Shown one piece after another: positions 52,201 to 60,199 of a stretch of 64,000 bases of DNA (within the stretch, counting starts at the first letter, position 1; the number at the start of each line of letters is the position of its first letter). The notes below the pieces were generated by a model. That model was not told the DNA's origin, ran no database searches, and saw nothing but the letters and a program-made list of their open reading frames with translations. The stretch comes from Spirosoma panaciterrae DSM 21099. GTDB taxonomy: Bacteria; Bacteroidota; Bacteroidia; Cytophagales; Spirosomataceae. The position numbers and the translations under genes are program-made. The stretch is from NCBI RefSeq assembly GCF_000374025.1, contig NZ_KB893244.1:124001-188000 (forward strand), given 5' to 3'.

Positions 52201-53469
52201 TTAGTTAGCTCCGTCGGCTTTAGGCGAATTCGCAATGAGTTTCATGGCTTCGGCCATATAAATCTCGGCTGTATTTTCGCCAAGGCTGGTACGACTGATG
52301 TACTGGTATCGTTTAAAACTATTGAAGTCGACGCGGGTCAGCATATACCCAAAAGCATCGTTAGTCAACCCGAGCAGAAAAGGCACTTTGGTGTGCATTT
52401 GGCGCTTAAGATAGTACCCAATGTTTGGCAAAGCCTCGCCGGGGATCGTCAGCACCTGGGCGGTACCGATGTTGAGCAGGTTGACCTGAGCAACTACCTT
52501 ATCGCCGGGAGCTACCTCGTACTGAAGCGGGGATTTTTTGACGATGTATTTCATAACGTCCGATTCGATGGGTAACGTAACGGGTTGCATGGCGCAAAAC
52601 AACGATGGGTTCGACTGAGATTCGGCCGGGGCAATAATCCGAAGGGCTTCGTCGGCCAAAAGTTCGCCAATGCGGATGCATTCGTCCCAGGTGTTGGCTT
52701 CTTTTCCCCCATCCCGACGGTTGTCGGCTGTGACCATCCCACCTTGCGCCCCGTTGACAAACACCGCTATGCCACCGGCTTTCGACTCGATACGGTCACA
52801 TAGGGGACCACACAGATCGGGGCTTAAGATTCCCCGGCCCGACCCGATGATTTCGGGATGAATGGCATAGTTGACCAGGGTAACGATGGGTTTCCCTACT
52901 TGCGGGCCGGTCGTGGCTATGGCCTGAATAACGCCACAACGCGGATCGTACAGGTCAGGGGCGTAGTAATTGTAGGCGATTTGCCCTTTCGCTTCATCGA
53001 CGGCAACTTTCAATGTAGCCGGAGCCAGCTTCGAAACGGCTTCATTGACCGCATCGGCTATGGCGTGTACGCATTGGTCGAGGTAAGTAAGGTCGGCAAA
53101 CGATTCGCCTTTTTCGTTGGGGAAGCCGTAAGCGTCAGGCCCACTGTGCGTATGTGTACAACCGATCAGGATGTTCTGGGGTAGAATGCCCTTGATCAGT
53201 GCTCTCGACTTATTGCCCAGTACCGACGGCCATCCCAGATTATCGACGCTGACGATGGCAATGCGGGTGCCTCCTTTTTCAAAAACACAAGCTCTGACAT
53301 ACAGTTCGCCTTTCTTTTCGGTTGCTTTTTTGGGGGTACCAATGCCGCCCGAAACGGGTAGTAATGGATTCGGAGTGATGAGCCTGACAGCCGCTCCTGC
53401 CTTAAAGGACTGAGCCGAAACTAGCTGAGAAACGACCGATAGAAACGTGGCGAGTAGTAAGGTTCTCAT
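52201..53469 (-). CDS. Neutral/alkaline ceramidase-like exported protein
   Basis: This 422-aa protein has a signal peptide (residues 1-19, ending VSAQ). It shows the neutral ceramidase N-terminal domain pattern: SFKAGAAVRLITPNPLLPVSG, RIAIVSVDNLGWP and IGCTHTHSGPDAYG with the zinc-binding His pair. NYAIHPEIIGSG and FVNGAQGGMVTADN follow. Family enzymes cleave ceramide amide bonds, but distant members in PUL-like loci may act on other substrates. A strong hairpin lies 10 nt upstream of the start, after the SusD gene, so expression may differ from SusC/SusD. Confidence 0.85.
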   Translation of the reverse strand: MRTLLLATFLSVVSQLVSAQSFKAGAAVRLITPNPLLPVSGGIGTPKKATEKKGELYVRACVFEKGGTRIAIVSVDNLGWPSVLGNKSRALIKGILPQNILIGCTHTHSGPDAYGFPNEKGESFADLTYLDQCVHAIADAVNEAVSKLAPATLKVAVDEAKGQIAYNYYAPDLYDPRCGVIQAIATTGPQVGKPIVTLVNYAIHPEIIGSGRGILSPDLCGPLCDRIESKAGGIAVFVNGAQGGMVTADNRRDGGKEANTWDECIRIGELLADEALRIIAPAESQSNPSLFCAMQPVTLPIESDVMKYIVKKSPLQYEVAPGDKVVAQVNLLNIGTAQVLTIPGEALPNIGYYLKRQMHTKVPFLLGLTNDAFGYMLTRVDFNSFKRYQYISRTSLGENTAEIYMAEAMKLIANSPKADGAN

Positions 53470-53479
53470 GCCGATAAAG

Positions 53480-53512
53480 AACTTCCCGAAAGAGCTGAGC
53501 TTTCGGGAAGTT
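53480..53512 (-). promoter_or_regulatory. Perfect 13-bp hairpin between susD-like and ceramidase-like genes
   Basis: AACTTCCCGAAAG (53480-53492) and its exact complement (53500-53512) flank a 7-nt loop. On the minus-strand transcript the hairpin ends 10 nt before the ceramidase-like start codon and is followed by only a weak T-rich stretch. It could limit read-through, stabilise the upstream mRNA or shield the ribosome site. Confidence 0.75.
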
Positions 53513-53543
53513 GTTAAGAGGAATAATAGGTTCCGCGATGGAC

Positions 53544-55193
53544 TTACCAGGGTTTGCCGGTTCCCTGAATTACCCAGGGCTTCGACCAGGGGCTATTTTT
53601 GCCATCGGACTGTGAATTGGCCGTTACTTCCAGTTTGTCGAGGGCAACTCCCGAGTTGGTCTTATTCAGGTTCAACTCATCGCGCATGTAATAGAATCGT
53701 ACGGGCAGCACTTTTCGTTTGGCAACCGGGCCAGCCTGGAGAGCTGGTAAGCCCGTCCGGCGATAATCAAACCAGGCTTCGGTAGCGCTCGTCCAACTGG
53801 CAATCCATTTTTGACTGATGATCTGATTCAGGGTCCCGTCGTAAGCTACCCCTTTCTGAGTAATAAAGGTGGCGTAGCTGCTGGTAAGTCCCCAGGCTGT
53901 CAGAGAGGCTTTTACGCCGTTTTCGTACCGGGTTTTGGCATCGCCGGCAGCCCAGCCTTTCTGCGCTGCTTCAGCCAGAATGAAGTTTACTTCAGCCGCC
54001 GATACCAGTCGGGATTTTAGCAGCGTGCCTTTAGCCTGCGTGTAAATTTCGTTGAGGTATGATACATGCGGGTTGACCGAGGTTTGTCCTGGAGTTGGGT
54101 TAAAATTATACGCCGATGGTAACTGTGAACTACTAGGCGGAATACCGACGTAATTTGGGTCTGTATCGATGGGCGTGTTGCCGACTTTATCAGGTGACAG
54201 ATACCGGACCCCACTAACGATTTTATCGGTTCCGGCTGGTAGTGTAGCATCGACCTTCAGCGGAATTTCTACTTTTTTCGCCCAGACGGCCAGCCGTGGA
54301 TCGTTGGTAGGCTGCATGGCTTTCAGCAAGGTAGAGCACATTTTAATCCGACGGTAGTTACTGCCACTAATATCAAAAACGGAGTTTGACGGCCAGGCAT
54401 CGCCTGAGTTGTTGCCGACAAATGCCATCGTTGCATCAAAAGAAGCATCGTCGATGATGGGATACTGAGTAGGGTTAGCTACGATCTTTTCGATACCGGA
54501 TTTTGCTACGTCGGGTTGTTTGGTCGAAATACGCATCAAATAGCGGAGCTTGAGCGAATTGGCCAGCCGCTGCCATTTGGTCGGATCGCCCGCATAGTAT
54601 ACATCCGCACTTTCAACGATACTGCTGTAAGAAGCTTTGGGCTTCGAAAGTAAGGTACTGGCTTTATCCAGATCGGCCAGAATACCTGAGTAAATAACAT
54701 CCTGGCTGTCGTATTTAGGAGCAATGTTGTCGATTCCGCCCGCTTCCCCTTTCAGGGCATTGGTATAGGGAGCATCGCCCCACAGGTCGGTAATCAGCCC
54801 GAACAGCATGGATTTCATGACCAGCGCAACACCCTGTTGAAATTCCATGTTCAGCGCAACGGCTCGCTGATAAACCAGGTCGTTGTTCCGCAACTGATCG
54901 TAATAGGACGTCCAGCTTTGATCACCACCCCAATCGTAGTCGTTATGACCGCTAAACCAGGCGTCTTTCTGCGTGTGTTGAACAACCCCGGCAATATCCT
55001 GAAAGCCAAGGTTGGTATAGAGTTTCGCTGTTTCGGTCAGAACAGTTGGCATGACCAGATTCGGGTTTACCGTCTCGGGTTGAACACCGTTGGGGTTAAT
55101 GTTCAATTGGGTGAGGTCCTTACAGGCATAGAGGAAGAACAAACCCAAAACCAGAGCCAGGCTGGCAGTGATTTTTTGGAAGATAGTTTTCAT
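53544..55193 (-). CDS. SusD/RagB-like nutrient-binding lipoprotein (SusD_2 type)
   Basis: This 549-aa protein is a lipoprotein by its lipobox LYAC (Cys24), followed by KDLTQLNINPNGVQPETVNP, typical of the SusD-like_2 group. Central helices are TPR-like, and the C-terminal part contains EVNFILAEAAQKGWAAGDA. Together with the SusC-like channel encoded just upstream in the operon it would form an outer-membrane uptake complex, acting as the lid over the channel. Ligands range from glycans to peptides. The neighbouring ceramidase-like and PqaA-like enzymes suggest a non-glycan or lipid-linked target, which is an inference. Confidence 0.93.
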   Translation of the reverse strand: MKTIFQKITASLALVLGLFFLYACKDLTQLNINPNGVQPETVNPNLVMPTVLTETAKLYTNLGFQDIAGVVQHTQKDAWFSGHNDYDWGGDQSWTSYYDQLRNNDLVYQRAVALNMEFQQGVALVMKSMLFGLITDLWGDAPYTNALKGEAGGIDNIAPKYDSQDVIYSGILADLDKASTLLSKPKASYSSIVESADVYYAGDPTKWQRLANSLKLRYLMRISTKQPDVAKSGIEKIVANPTQYPIIDDASFDATMAFVGNNSGDAWPSNSVFDISGSNYRRIKMCSTLLKAMQPTNDPRLAVWAKKVEIPLKVDATLPAGTDKIVSGVRYLSPDKVGNTPIDTDPNYVGIPPSSSQLPSAYNFNPTPGQTSVNPHVSYLNEIYTQAKGTLLKSRLVSAAEVNFILAEAAQKGWAAGDAKTRYENGVKASLTAWGLTSSYATFITQKGVAYDGTLNQIISQKWIASWTSATEAWFDYRRTGLPALQAGPVAKRKVLPVRFYYMRDELNLNKTNSGVALDKLEVTANSQSDGKNSPWSKPWVIQGTGKPW

Positions 55194-55224
55194 GACAGAA
55201 TCGTTAAAATGTCGTCATTATACG

Positions 55225-55324
55225 AGTCAATGGCTTCAGGTCACTTGTGGTCATTGATAGTCATTCATTGTTAGTAATTTAATAATGACTACTAATGACA
55301 ATGAATAACCTGAAGCCAATGACT
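55225..55324. repeat. Large imperfect inverted repeat between susC-like and susD-like genes
   Basis: Outer arms of 17 bp (55225-55241 and 55308-55324, AGTCA/TTGGCTTCAGGT) differ at one base. Inner arms ATTCATTGT (55263-55271) and ACAATGAAT (55298-55306) are perfect. The roughly 100-bp structure fills most of the 136-bp gap and would fold in the mRNA. It may adjust the SusC to SusD ratio or be a small mobile repeat. Confidence 0.7.
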
Positions 55325-55329
55325 ATTTT

Positions 55330-58300
55330 TTAGAATGTAAGGCCAAGTTTAAAACCAACGGGAATTACCCAGGGAGTTACGTTGTAACGCTCGATCCCTT
55401 GTTTGAACTGTGTACCCGCCTGTGTGCCCGCCTGCGGCTGGAAAGCCATCTCAGGGTCGACGTTGATTTTGGCGGCAGTCCACAGAATAATGTTCCGGCT
55501 ATAGATCGAGAAGTTCGCATTTTGCAGACCGATCGATTTCACGAAACGGGCGGGAATGTCGTAACCGAGCGAGATTTCACGCAGTTTGACAAACGACGCA
55601 TCGAAGGTAGCAGCCCGGGTAAATGACCAGGGATAATTGTCGCCGTATGGAATGATCTTAGTACCTGCTCCGCCGAGGTTTTCCGTATACCCGGTAATGT
55701 TCCCATTGGCATCGTATTGGGCAATAACCCCTGGATTGAATACCCCGTAGGCGTAGGTTTTGCCGCCGAACTCAAACGGATATCCACCATATTCGGCCGT
55801 TGGCCCACCCACGATTGGGAAATAGTTGCCGTGAATTTTGATATACTGATCGGCATTATCGACCAACCAGTTGCGAAGGGCATCACCCGAACGGCCACCT
55901 GGGTTGATCAGGTTGTCGAGGAAGCGCTGCGACCGTAAATCAGACTCCATGTACCGATAGGTTTGTGACACGAAGTCACCACCTGCCCGCCAATCGAGTG
56001 ACAGATTGAGGGTAAAGCCTTTGTAGGAAAGCGAGCTTTGAGCCCCCAGAATGAAGTTAGGGTTGAAGTTGCCAATTTTGTTCTTGACGGTGGAGGCACT
56101 TCTGCTCTGCCATGACCCATCATTATCCAGAATTGGGTAGCCGTAATAAGGCGATTTAGGATCGGTAACGGTGATGATTTCAGCATCGTAAATATCACCA
56201 ACTTTGTCGCCCACATACGTCCAGGCACCGCCCTTAGCATCCGTCCAAAGAGTATAGTAGGGGATACCTTCTGCCAGTTCTTTAATGCGGGTAACATTCT
56301 TGGTGAAGTTCGTGGTCAGATCCCAGCGTAAGCCACCTTTGTCGATGATTGTTCCGCCCAGTGATAATTCAACGCCTTTGCTCTCTAACAGACCTGCGTT
56401 GATATTCTTGGTTGTAAAGCCGCTGGATGGGGCAATCTGCGATGGCAGAATCTGGTTCCGGTTCTCCGATACATAATACGTTCCTGAGAAACGGAGTCGG
56501 TTGCGGAACATATTGTAGTCGATCCCAACTTCATACGAGGTCGCTATCTCTGGTTTTAAATCAGGAAGCAGAATACTCCCCGATTTGCTCAACCGAGTTA
56601 CGCCATTCCAGGCACCGGCATCGGCCAGGGTAGGATAGAGGCTGTAGGGGTTGGCATCGTTACCTACCTGAGCTACACCCGCCCGAAGTTTAAACAGATC
56701 GACGGTCGAAGGCATATGCACCATCTCGTTCAGCAACAGGCTCAGCGAAGCTGATGGGTAGAAGTACGAGCGGTTGTTGACTGGAAGTGTACTAGCCCAG
56801 TCGTTTCGGGCCGTTACATCCAGGTAAATCATGTCCTTGAAGCCGAAGTTGGCCGTACCATACACGCTGTAGATAGCTTTTTTGTACAGGTAGTTGCTGT
56901 AGTTGATATTGGCCGTAGCAATGTTCTGGATCGTGTACAAGCCTGGGATAATCAGTCCTGCGCCGTTTTTGCTGCTGGTGTTGATATCTGTCGATTGCGA
57001 ATACCGATTGTTTCCCCCGGCCGATACAACCACACTGAGCGCATTGAAGCGTTTCGTGTAGGTGGCCAGGAAATCAACGTTGCGTTCGTAGCGTTTCAAG
57101 TTGATCAGGCCATAGGCACCGTTGGGTTCACCCGTGTAGCTTTTCGCGATTTTGGTTTCGCGCTGTTCGTTGTAGGTATCGAGCGCATAGCGGCCCATCA
57201 GTTTGATTTCGGGGGTAATTTGCCATTCGGCTTTCATGTTTCCGAATACCCGATCACGCACAAAACTGTTGTTGACTTCATTGGCCAGAAACCAGGGGTT
57301 GTTGTAGTTTCCGATACTTTGCGATTTCTGCTGGAGGCCTTCCTTGCCGGGCACCCAGTAGTCGCGCAGGTCGTTGATGTCGATATGCGAACCAACGGCA
57401 TACGCCCACTGCAAAGGATTGGTACCCCGTTCGCCAGCGGGTCGGTTGTTGGAATTGCTGCGGCTAAAGTCAAGGTTAGTACTTAGCGTCAACTTATTGT
57501 TTAAGCGGACGGCTGTATTAATAGCCAGCGTATTCTTGAACAGATCCGAATTGGGTACAATACCCCGGCTGCTCATGTTCGAGTACGAAAGCCGGTAGGT
57601 AACCTTATCGTTGTTGTTCGATATCGACACCCCATTCGTACTGGTAATACCCGTCCGAACGAAATCACGGATGTTGTTCGGGTGCGACACCAGCGGAGTC
57701 GGAATAGGCTTCCCGTCCGTACCAATCGGACTATTCCACTGAATAGCGTTATAGCCTTTATCCAGCTCTGGTCCTACACCACCCGACGAACTTTCGTCGA
57801 TCTGGAGGATACCGCCCGGATAGGGGTTAGAATCGGGCGTAAATGGTAGAATACCCGTAGCGAATTTGGTACCCATTTTCAGATACTTGTACGGCTGATC
57901 GAAAACGGTATTCGACGAAACATTTACCGTCATTTTCTGCGATTTCGACCCGCTTTTTGTCGTGATCAGTACCACGCCGTTGGCTGCTCGGGAACCGTAC
58001 AGAGCGGCTGCGCTGGGACCTTTGAGGATGGAAATATTTTCTACGTCTTCCGGGTTAATATCCGAAATAGCGTTCCCGTAGTCGACCCGGTTGTCGTTAC
58101 CGATCTGGCTGACGTTGTTTAGCGAGTTTGCAATAGGAACACCATCCACAACGAACAAAGGTTGGTTGTCGTTGTTAAGCGATTTGGCGCCCCGAATAAT
58201 CATGCTGACCGATGAACCTGAAGGCCCTGTCGAACTGATTTGTACACCCGGAACGCGGCCTGCCAGCGAATTCAATACGTTTTCCTGAGCTATCCGGCTC

Positions 58301-58731
58301 AGGTCTTTACCCTGTACTTCGCCCACGGCATATCCCAGCGAACGGGCTTCCCGCTTGATACCCAGCGCCGTTACGACGACTTCGCCCAGCACTTCGTTGT
58401 TTTCGACCAGAGATACATCGATTACCGATTTGTTTCCGACCGATATTTCCTGAGTTTTATGCCCAATGAACGAGAACACAAGGACAGCGTTATCGTTATT
58501 GACTGTAATGGCGTATTTACCCGATTGATCGGTAACAGTTCCCAACTGAGTCCCTTTAATCAGGACGTTGGCTCCGGCAACGGGCTGGCTGGTTGTTGCC
58601 AGGGTCACCGTTCCCGTAATGGTTTTGGCCGGTTTGTTTTTGGCCAGCGCGTGCATGCAGCATGCTCCTATCAGCAACGTGATGGTCAGAGAATGCCTCA
58701 GAATCAACTGAAAAGTAGAATGTGTGTTCAT
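55330..58731 (-). CDS. SusC/RagA-family TonB-linked outer-membrane transporter
   Basis: This 1133-aa protein has a signal peptide (residues 1-30). A carboxypeptidase-regulatory-like domain (TITGTVTLATTSQPVAGANV, about 36-115) is followed by a TonB-box-like segment (GEVVVTALGIKREAR). The plug has NVLNSLAGRVPGVQISS and PLFVVDGVPIANS, then ISILKGPSAAALYGSRAANG. A 22-stranded barrel ends VIPVGFKLGLTF with terminal Phe. No STN signalling domain precedes the regulatory domain, so direct FecR-type signalling is unlikely. It works with the SusD-like lipoprotein to import a specific nutrient. Confidence 0.95.
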   Translation of the reverse strand: MNTHSTFQLILRHSLTITLLIGACCMHALAKNKPAKTITGTVTLATTSQPVAGANVLIKGTQLGTVTDQSGKYAITVNNDNAVLVFSFIGHKTQEISVGNKSVIDVSLVENNEVLGEVVVTALGIKREARSLGYAVGEVQGKDLSRIAQENVLNSLAGRVPGVQISSTGPSGSSVSMIIRGAKSLNNDNQPLFVVDGVPIANSLNNVSQIGNDNRVDYGNAISDINPEDVENISILKGPSAAALYGSRAANGVVLITTKSGSKSQKMTVNVSSNTVFDQPYKYLKMGTKFATGILPFTPDSNPYPGGILQIDESSSGGVGPELDKGYNAIQWNSPIGTDGKPIPTPLVSHPNNIRDFVRTGITSTNGVSISNNNDKVTYRLSYSNMSSRGIVPNSDLFKNTLAINTAVRLNNKLTLSTNLDFSRSNSNNRPAGERGTNPLQWAYAVGSHIDINDLRDYWVPGKEGLQQKSQSIGNYNNPWFLANEVNNSFVRDRVFGNMKAEWQITPEIKLMGRYALDTYNEQRETKIAKSYTGEPNGAYGLINLKRYERNVDFLATYTKRFNALSVVVSAGGNNRYSQSTDINTSSKNGAGLIIPGLYTIQNIATANINYSNYLYKKAIYSVYGTANFGFKDMIYLDVTARNDWASTLPVNNRSYFYPSASLSLLLNEMVHMPSTVDLFKLRAGVAQVGNDANPYSLYPTLADAGAWNGVTRLSKSGSILLPDLKPEIATSYEVGIDYNMFRNRLRFSGTYYVSENRNQILPSQIAPSSGFTTKNINAGLLESKGVELSLGGTIIDKGGLRWDLTTNFTKNVTRIKELAEGIPYYTLWTDAKGGAWTYVGDKVGDIYDAEIITVTDPKSPYYGYPILDNDGSWQSRSASTVKNKIGNFNPNFILGAQSSLSYKGFTLNLSLDWRAGGDFVSQTYRYMESDLRSQRFLDNLINPGGRSGDALRNWLVDNADQYIKIHGNYFPIVGGPTAEYGGYPFEFGGKTYAYGVFNPGVIAQYDANGNITGYTENLGGAGTKIIPYGDNYPWSFTRAATFDASFVKLREISLGYDIPARFVKSIGLQNANFSIYSRNIILWTAAKINVDPEMAFQPQAGTQAGTQFKQGIERYNVTPWVIPVGFKLGLTF

Positions 58732-58804
58732 GCGTGTTCAGTTATGAGGGGTTCAATAAAAAACATGGTGAAAAATTAGGACGACCGATTGAACGATTTC
58801 CAGT

Positions 58805-59008
58805 TCAGTCTGAACTAGTTGACGTATCGGTATCCGGGCTTGGGTTTTGTTGGGTTATGAGTTGATTAAAATAGGTTTCCAGTACGTCTGAATAGGCTTG
58901 TCGTGCCTGATCATCATGCAGACCGGCCAGAAATTCATCCAGTTCCGCTCTCGACAGTTTATTGTTGAGTAGCTGTTTGATTAGATAGCGGCTGCCCTGA
59001 TTAGCCAT
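58805..59008 (-). CDS. Short FecR N-terminal-like (anti-sigma) protein
   Basis: This 67-aa protein begins MANQGSRYLIKQLLNNKLSR, then AELDEFLAGLHDDQARQAYSD. The helical pattern resembles the cytoplasmic N-terminus of FecR-type anti-sigma factors, but the transmembrane helix and periplasmic part are missing. A Ser/Thr/Asp-rich tail follows. It lies between the ECF sigma gene and the SusC-like gene, where a full FecR is usual. It may be a soluble sigma-binding remnant or an unrelated small helical protein. Confidence 0.55.
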   Translation of the reverse strand: MANQGSRYLIKQLLNNKLSRAELDEFLAGLHDDQARQAYSDVLETYFNQLITQQNPSPDTDTSTSSD

Positions 59009-59143
59009 AGCCCTTCCGTTCGACAGTTTGTCAGTAGTACTCAGAAAAACGGCGAAAAGACTATCAGGACGTTCTGTATTTTTTGGAAAAGAGAGGGAGG
59101 AACAGATTTGTTAATTGGACCGGCTGCCAGGGTAAGGGGGATT

Positions 59144-59689
59144 TCAAAGGAGAGCAAAGTCAATTTTTTCCCGAAGGAGCTGTTTGGCTTTCACAAGCTG
59201 ATTTTTGACGGTGTTTTTTGAAATGTTTAGCAATTCAGCAATTTCCTGATACGATTTGCCGTCTTCCACATTCATGCGTAAGATCAGTTTACGCTTTTCG
59301 GAAAGTGCACCGACGGCAGACTGAACCAGATTGAATTGGGCTTCCTGGTTCTCCGGTGAGTCCTCATGGGTTTCCTGCATGCGCTCCAGATACCGTTGTT
59401 TCAGACACTGCGCTTTTTCAACCTGCTTCAGATAATCGAAGGCCTGGTTTCTCAGACAGGTAAACAAGTAGGAGTTAAAATTAAGGCTGGGGTTAATGGT
59501 CGATCGACGTTCCCAAATCTTAATAAAAACATCATGGACCATATTTTCGGCTTCTTCCTGGTCTTTCAAAATTGACAGGCAAAAACGGAGAGAAGGGGTA
59601 CGATAGTGTTTGTATAGTTTGGCAAAGGCTGCCTGATCGCCAAGAACAACCTTGCTTAAAATAGAATCGATGGAATAATTGACAGCCAT
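59144..59689 (-). CDS. ECF RNA polymerase sigma factor (Bacteroidota FecI-like)
   Basis: The ATG at 59689 (MAVNYSIDSILSKVVLGD) gives 181 aa. A longer frame starting at 59803 adds an unlikely leader. Region 2 shows AFAKLYKHYRTPSLRFCL, AENMVHDVFIKIWERR and YLFTCLRNQAFDYLKQ. Region 4 shows LRMNVEDGKSYQEIAELLNISKNTVKNQL. It probably drives the adjacent SusC/SusD operon on the same strand. A perfect 11-bp inverted repeat lies about 120-160 nt upstream of its start. Confidence 0.92.
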   Translation of the reverse strand: MAVNYSIDSILSKVVLGDQAAFAKLYKHYRTPSLRFCLSILKDQEEAENMVHDVFIKIWERRSTINPSLNFNSYLFTCLRNQAFDYLKQVEKAQCLKQRYLERMQETHEDSPENQEAQFNLVQSAVGALSEKRKLILRMNVEDGKSYQEIAELLNISKNTVKNQLVKAKQLLREKIDFALL

Positions 59690-60199
59690 AGGTAGAAAAG
59701 TAAGGTGGGTAATAGGCGACAAACCAGAAAACAACCGTGATTGAATGGTCTGTAGAATTTTTATAACTAATTTAAGTTGAATTGCCGAATAAAATTTTGA
59801 CAATATTCACCAAAGGATTTGTCTATAAAAGTTTACAAATCCTTTATAATCTCTTAATATACCCCATCGAAGCCAAATTATATTTGGATTCTGCGCCACT
59901 ATCGAGACAAATATAGAAGAGTACATTTTAAAAGAATTTCGCACTTTGCGTAAAATAACCGTCAATTTGCGCAGTCTATTTTAATTCCGCCAACCAAGGC
60001 CATACAGGTGTCTGTCAAGGGCTTAGTAAGCTATCACTGGAAGTAATGCAACAGGGTAAAGGCAAGAGATTGGGTGGGTGGGCTGATGTATAGGTATCAT
60101 TTTTTTCATACGGTTCTAGTAGCCTAATGACTCAGAAAGCCCGTATAACTGATAGATGTGCCACTTTTGCCCAATGCGGCTGGCTTCTCCTGACTGTAA
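59690..60199. other. Divergent intergenic region between sigma factor and propeller genes
   Basis: About 510 bp that must contain the outward promoters for both divergent units. The half nearer the sigma gene is AT-rich and carries the inverted repeat listed separately. Short frames here have no recognisable product. No promoter consensus was convincing. Confidence 0.5.
59812..59845. promoter_or_regulatory. Perfect 11-bp inverted repeat, possible operator
   Basis: AAAGGATTTGT (59812-59822) and ACAAATCCTTT (59835-59845) are exact complements with a 12-nt spacer, giving half-site centres about two helical turns apart. It lies between divergent transcription units and upstream of the sigma factor gene, as a dimer-binding operator would. 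It could equally act as a hairpin. Confidence 0.5.
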
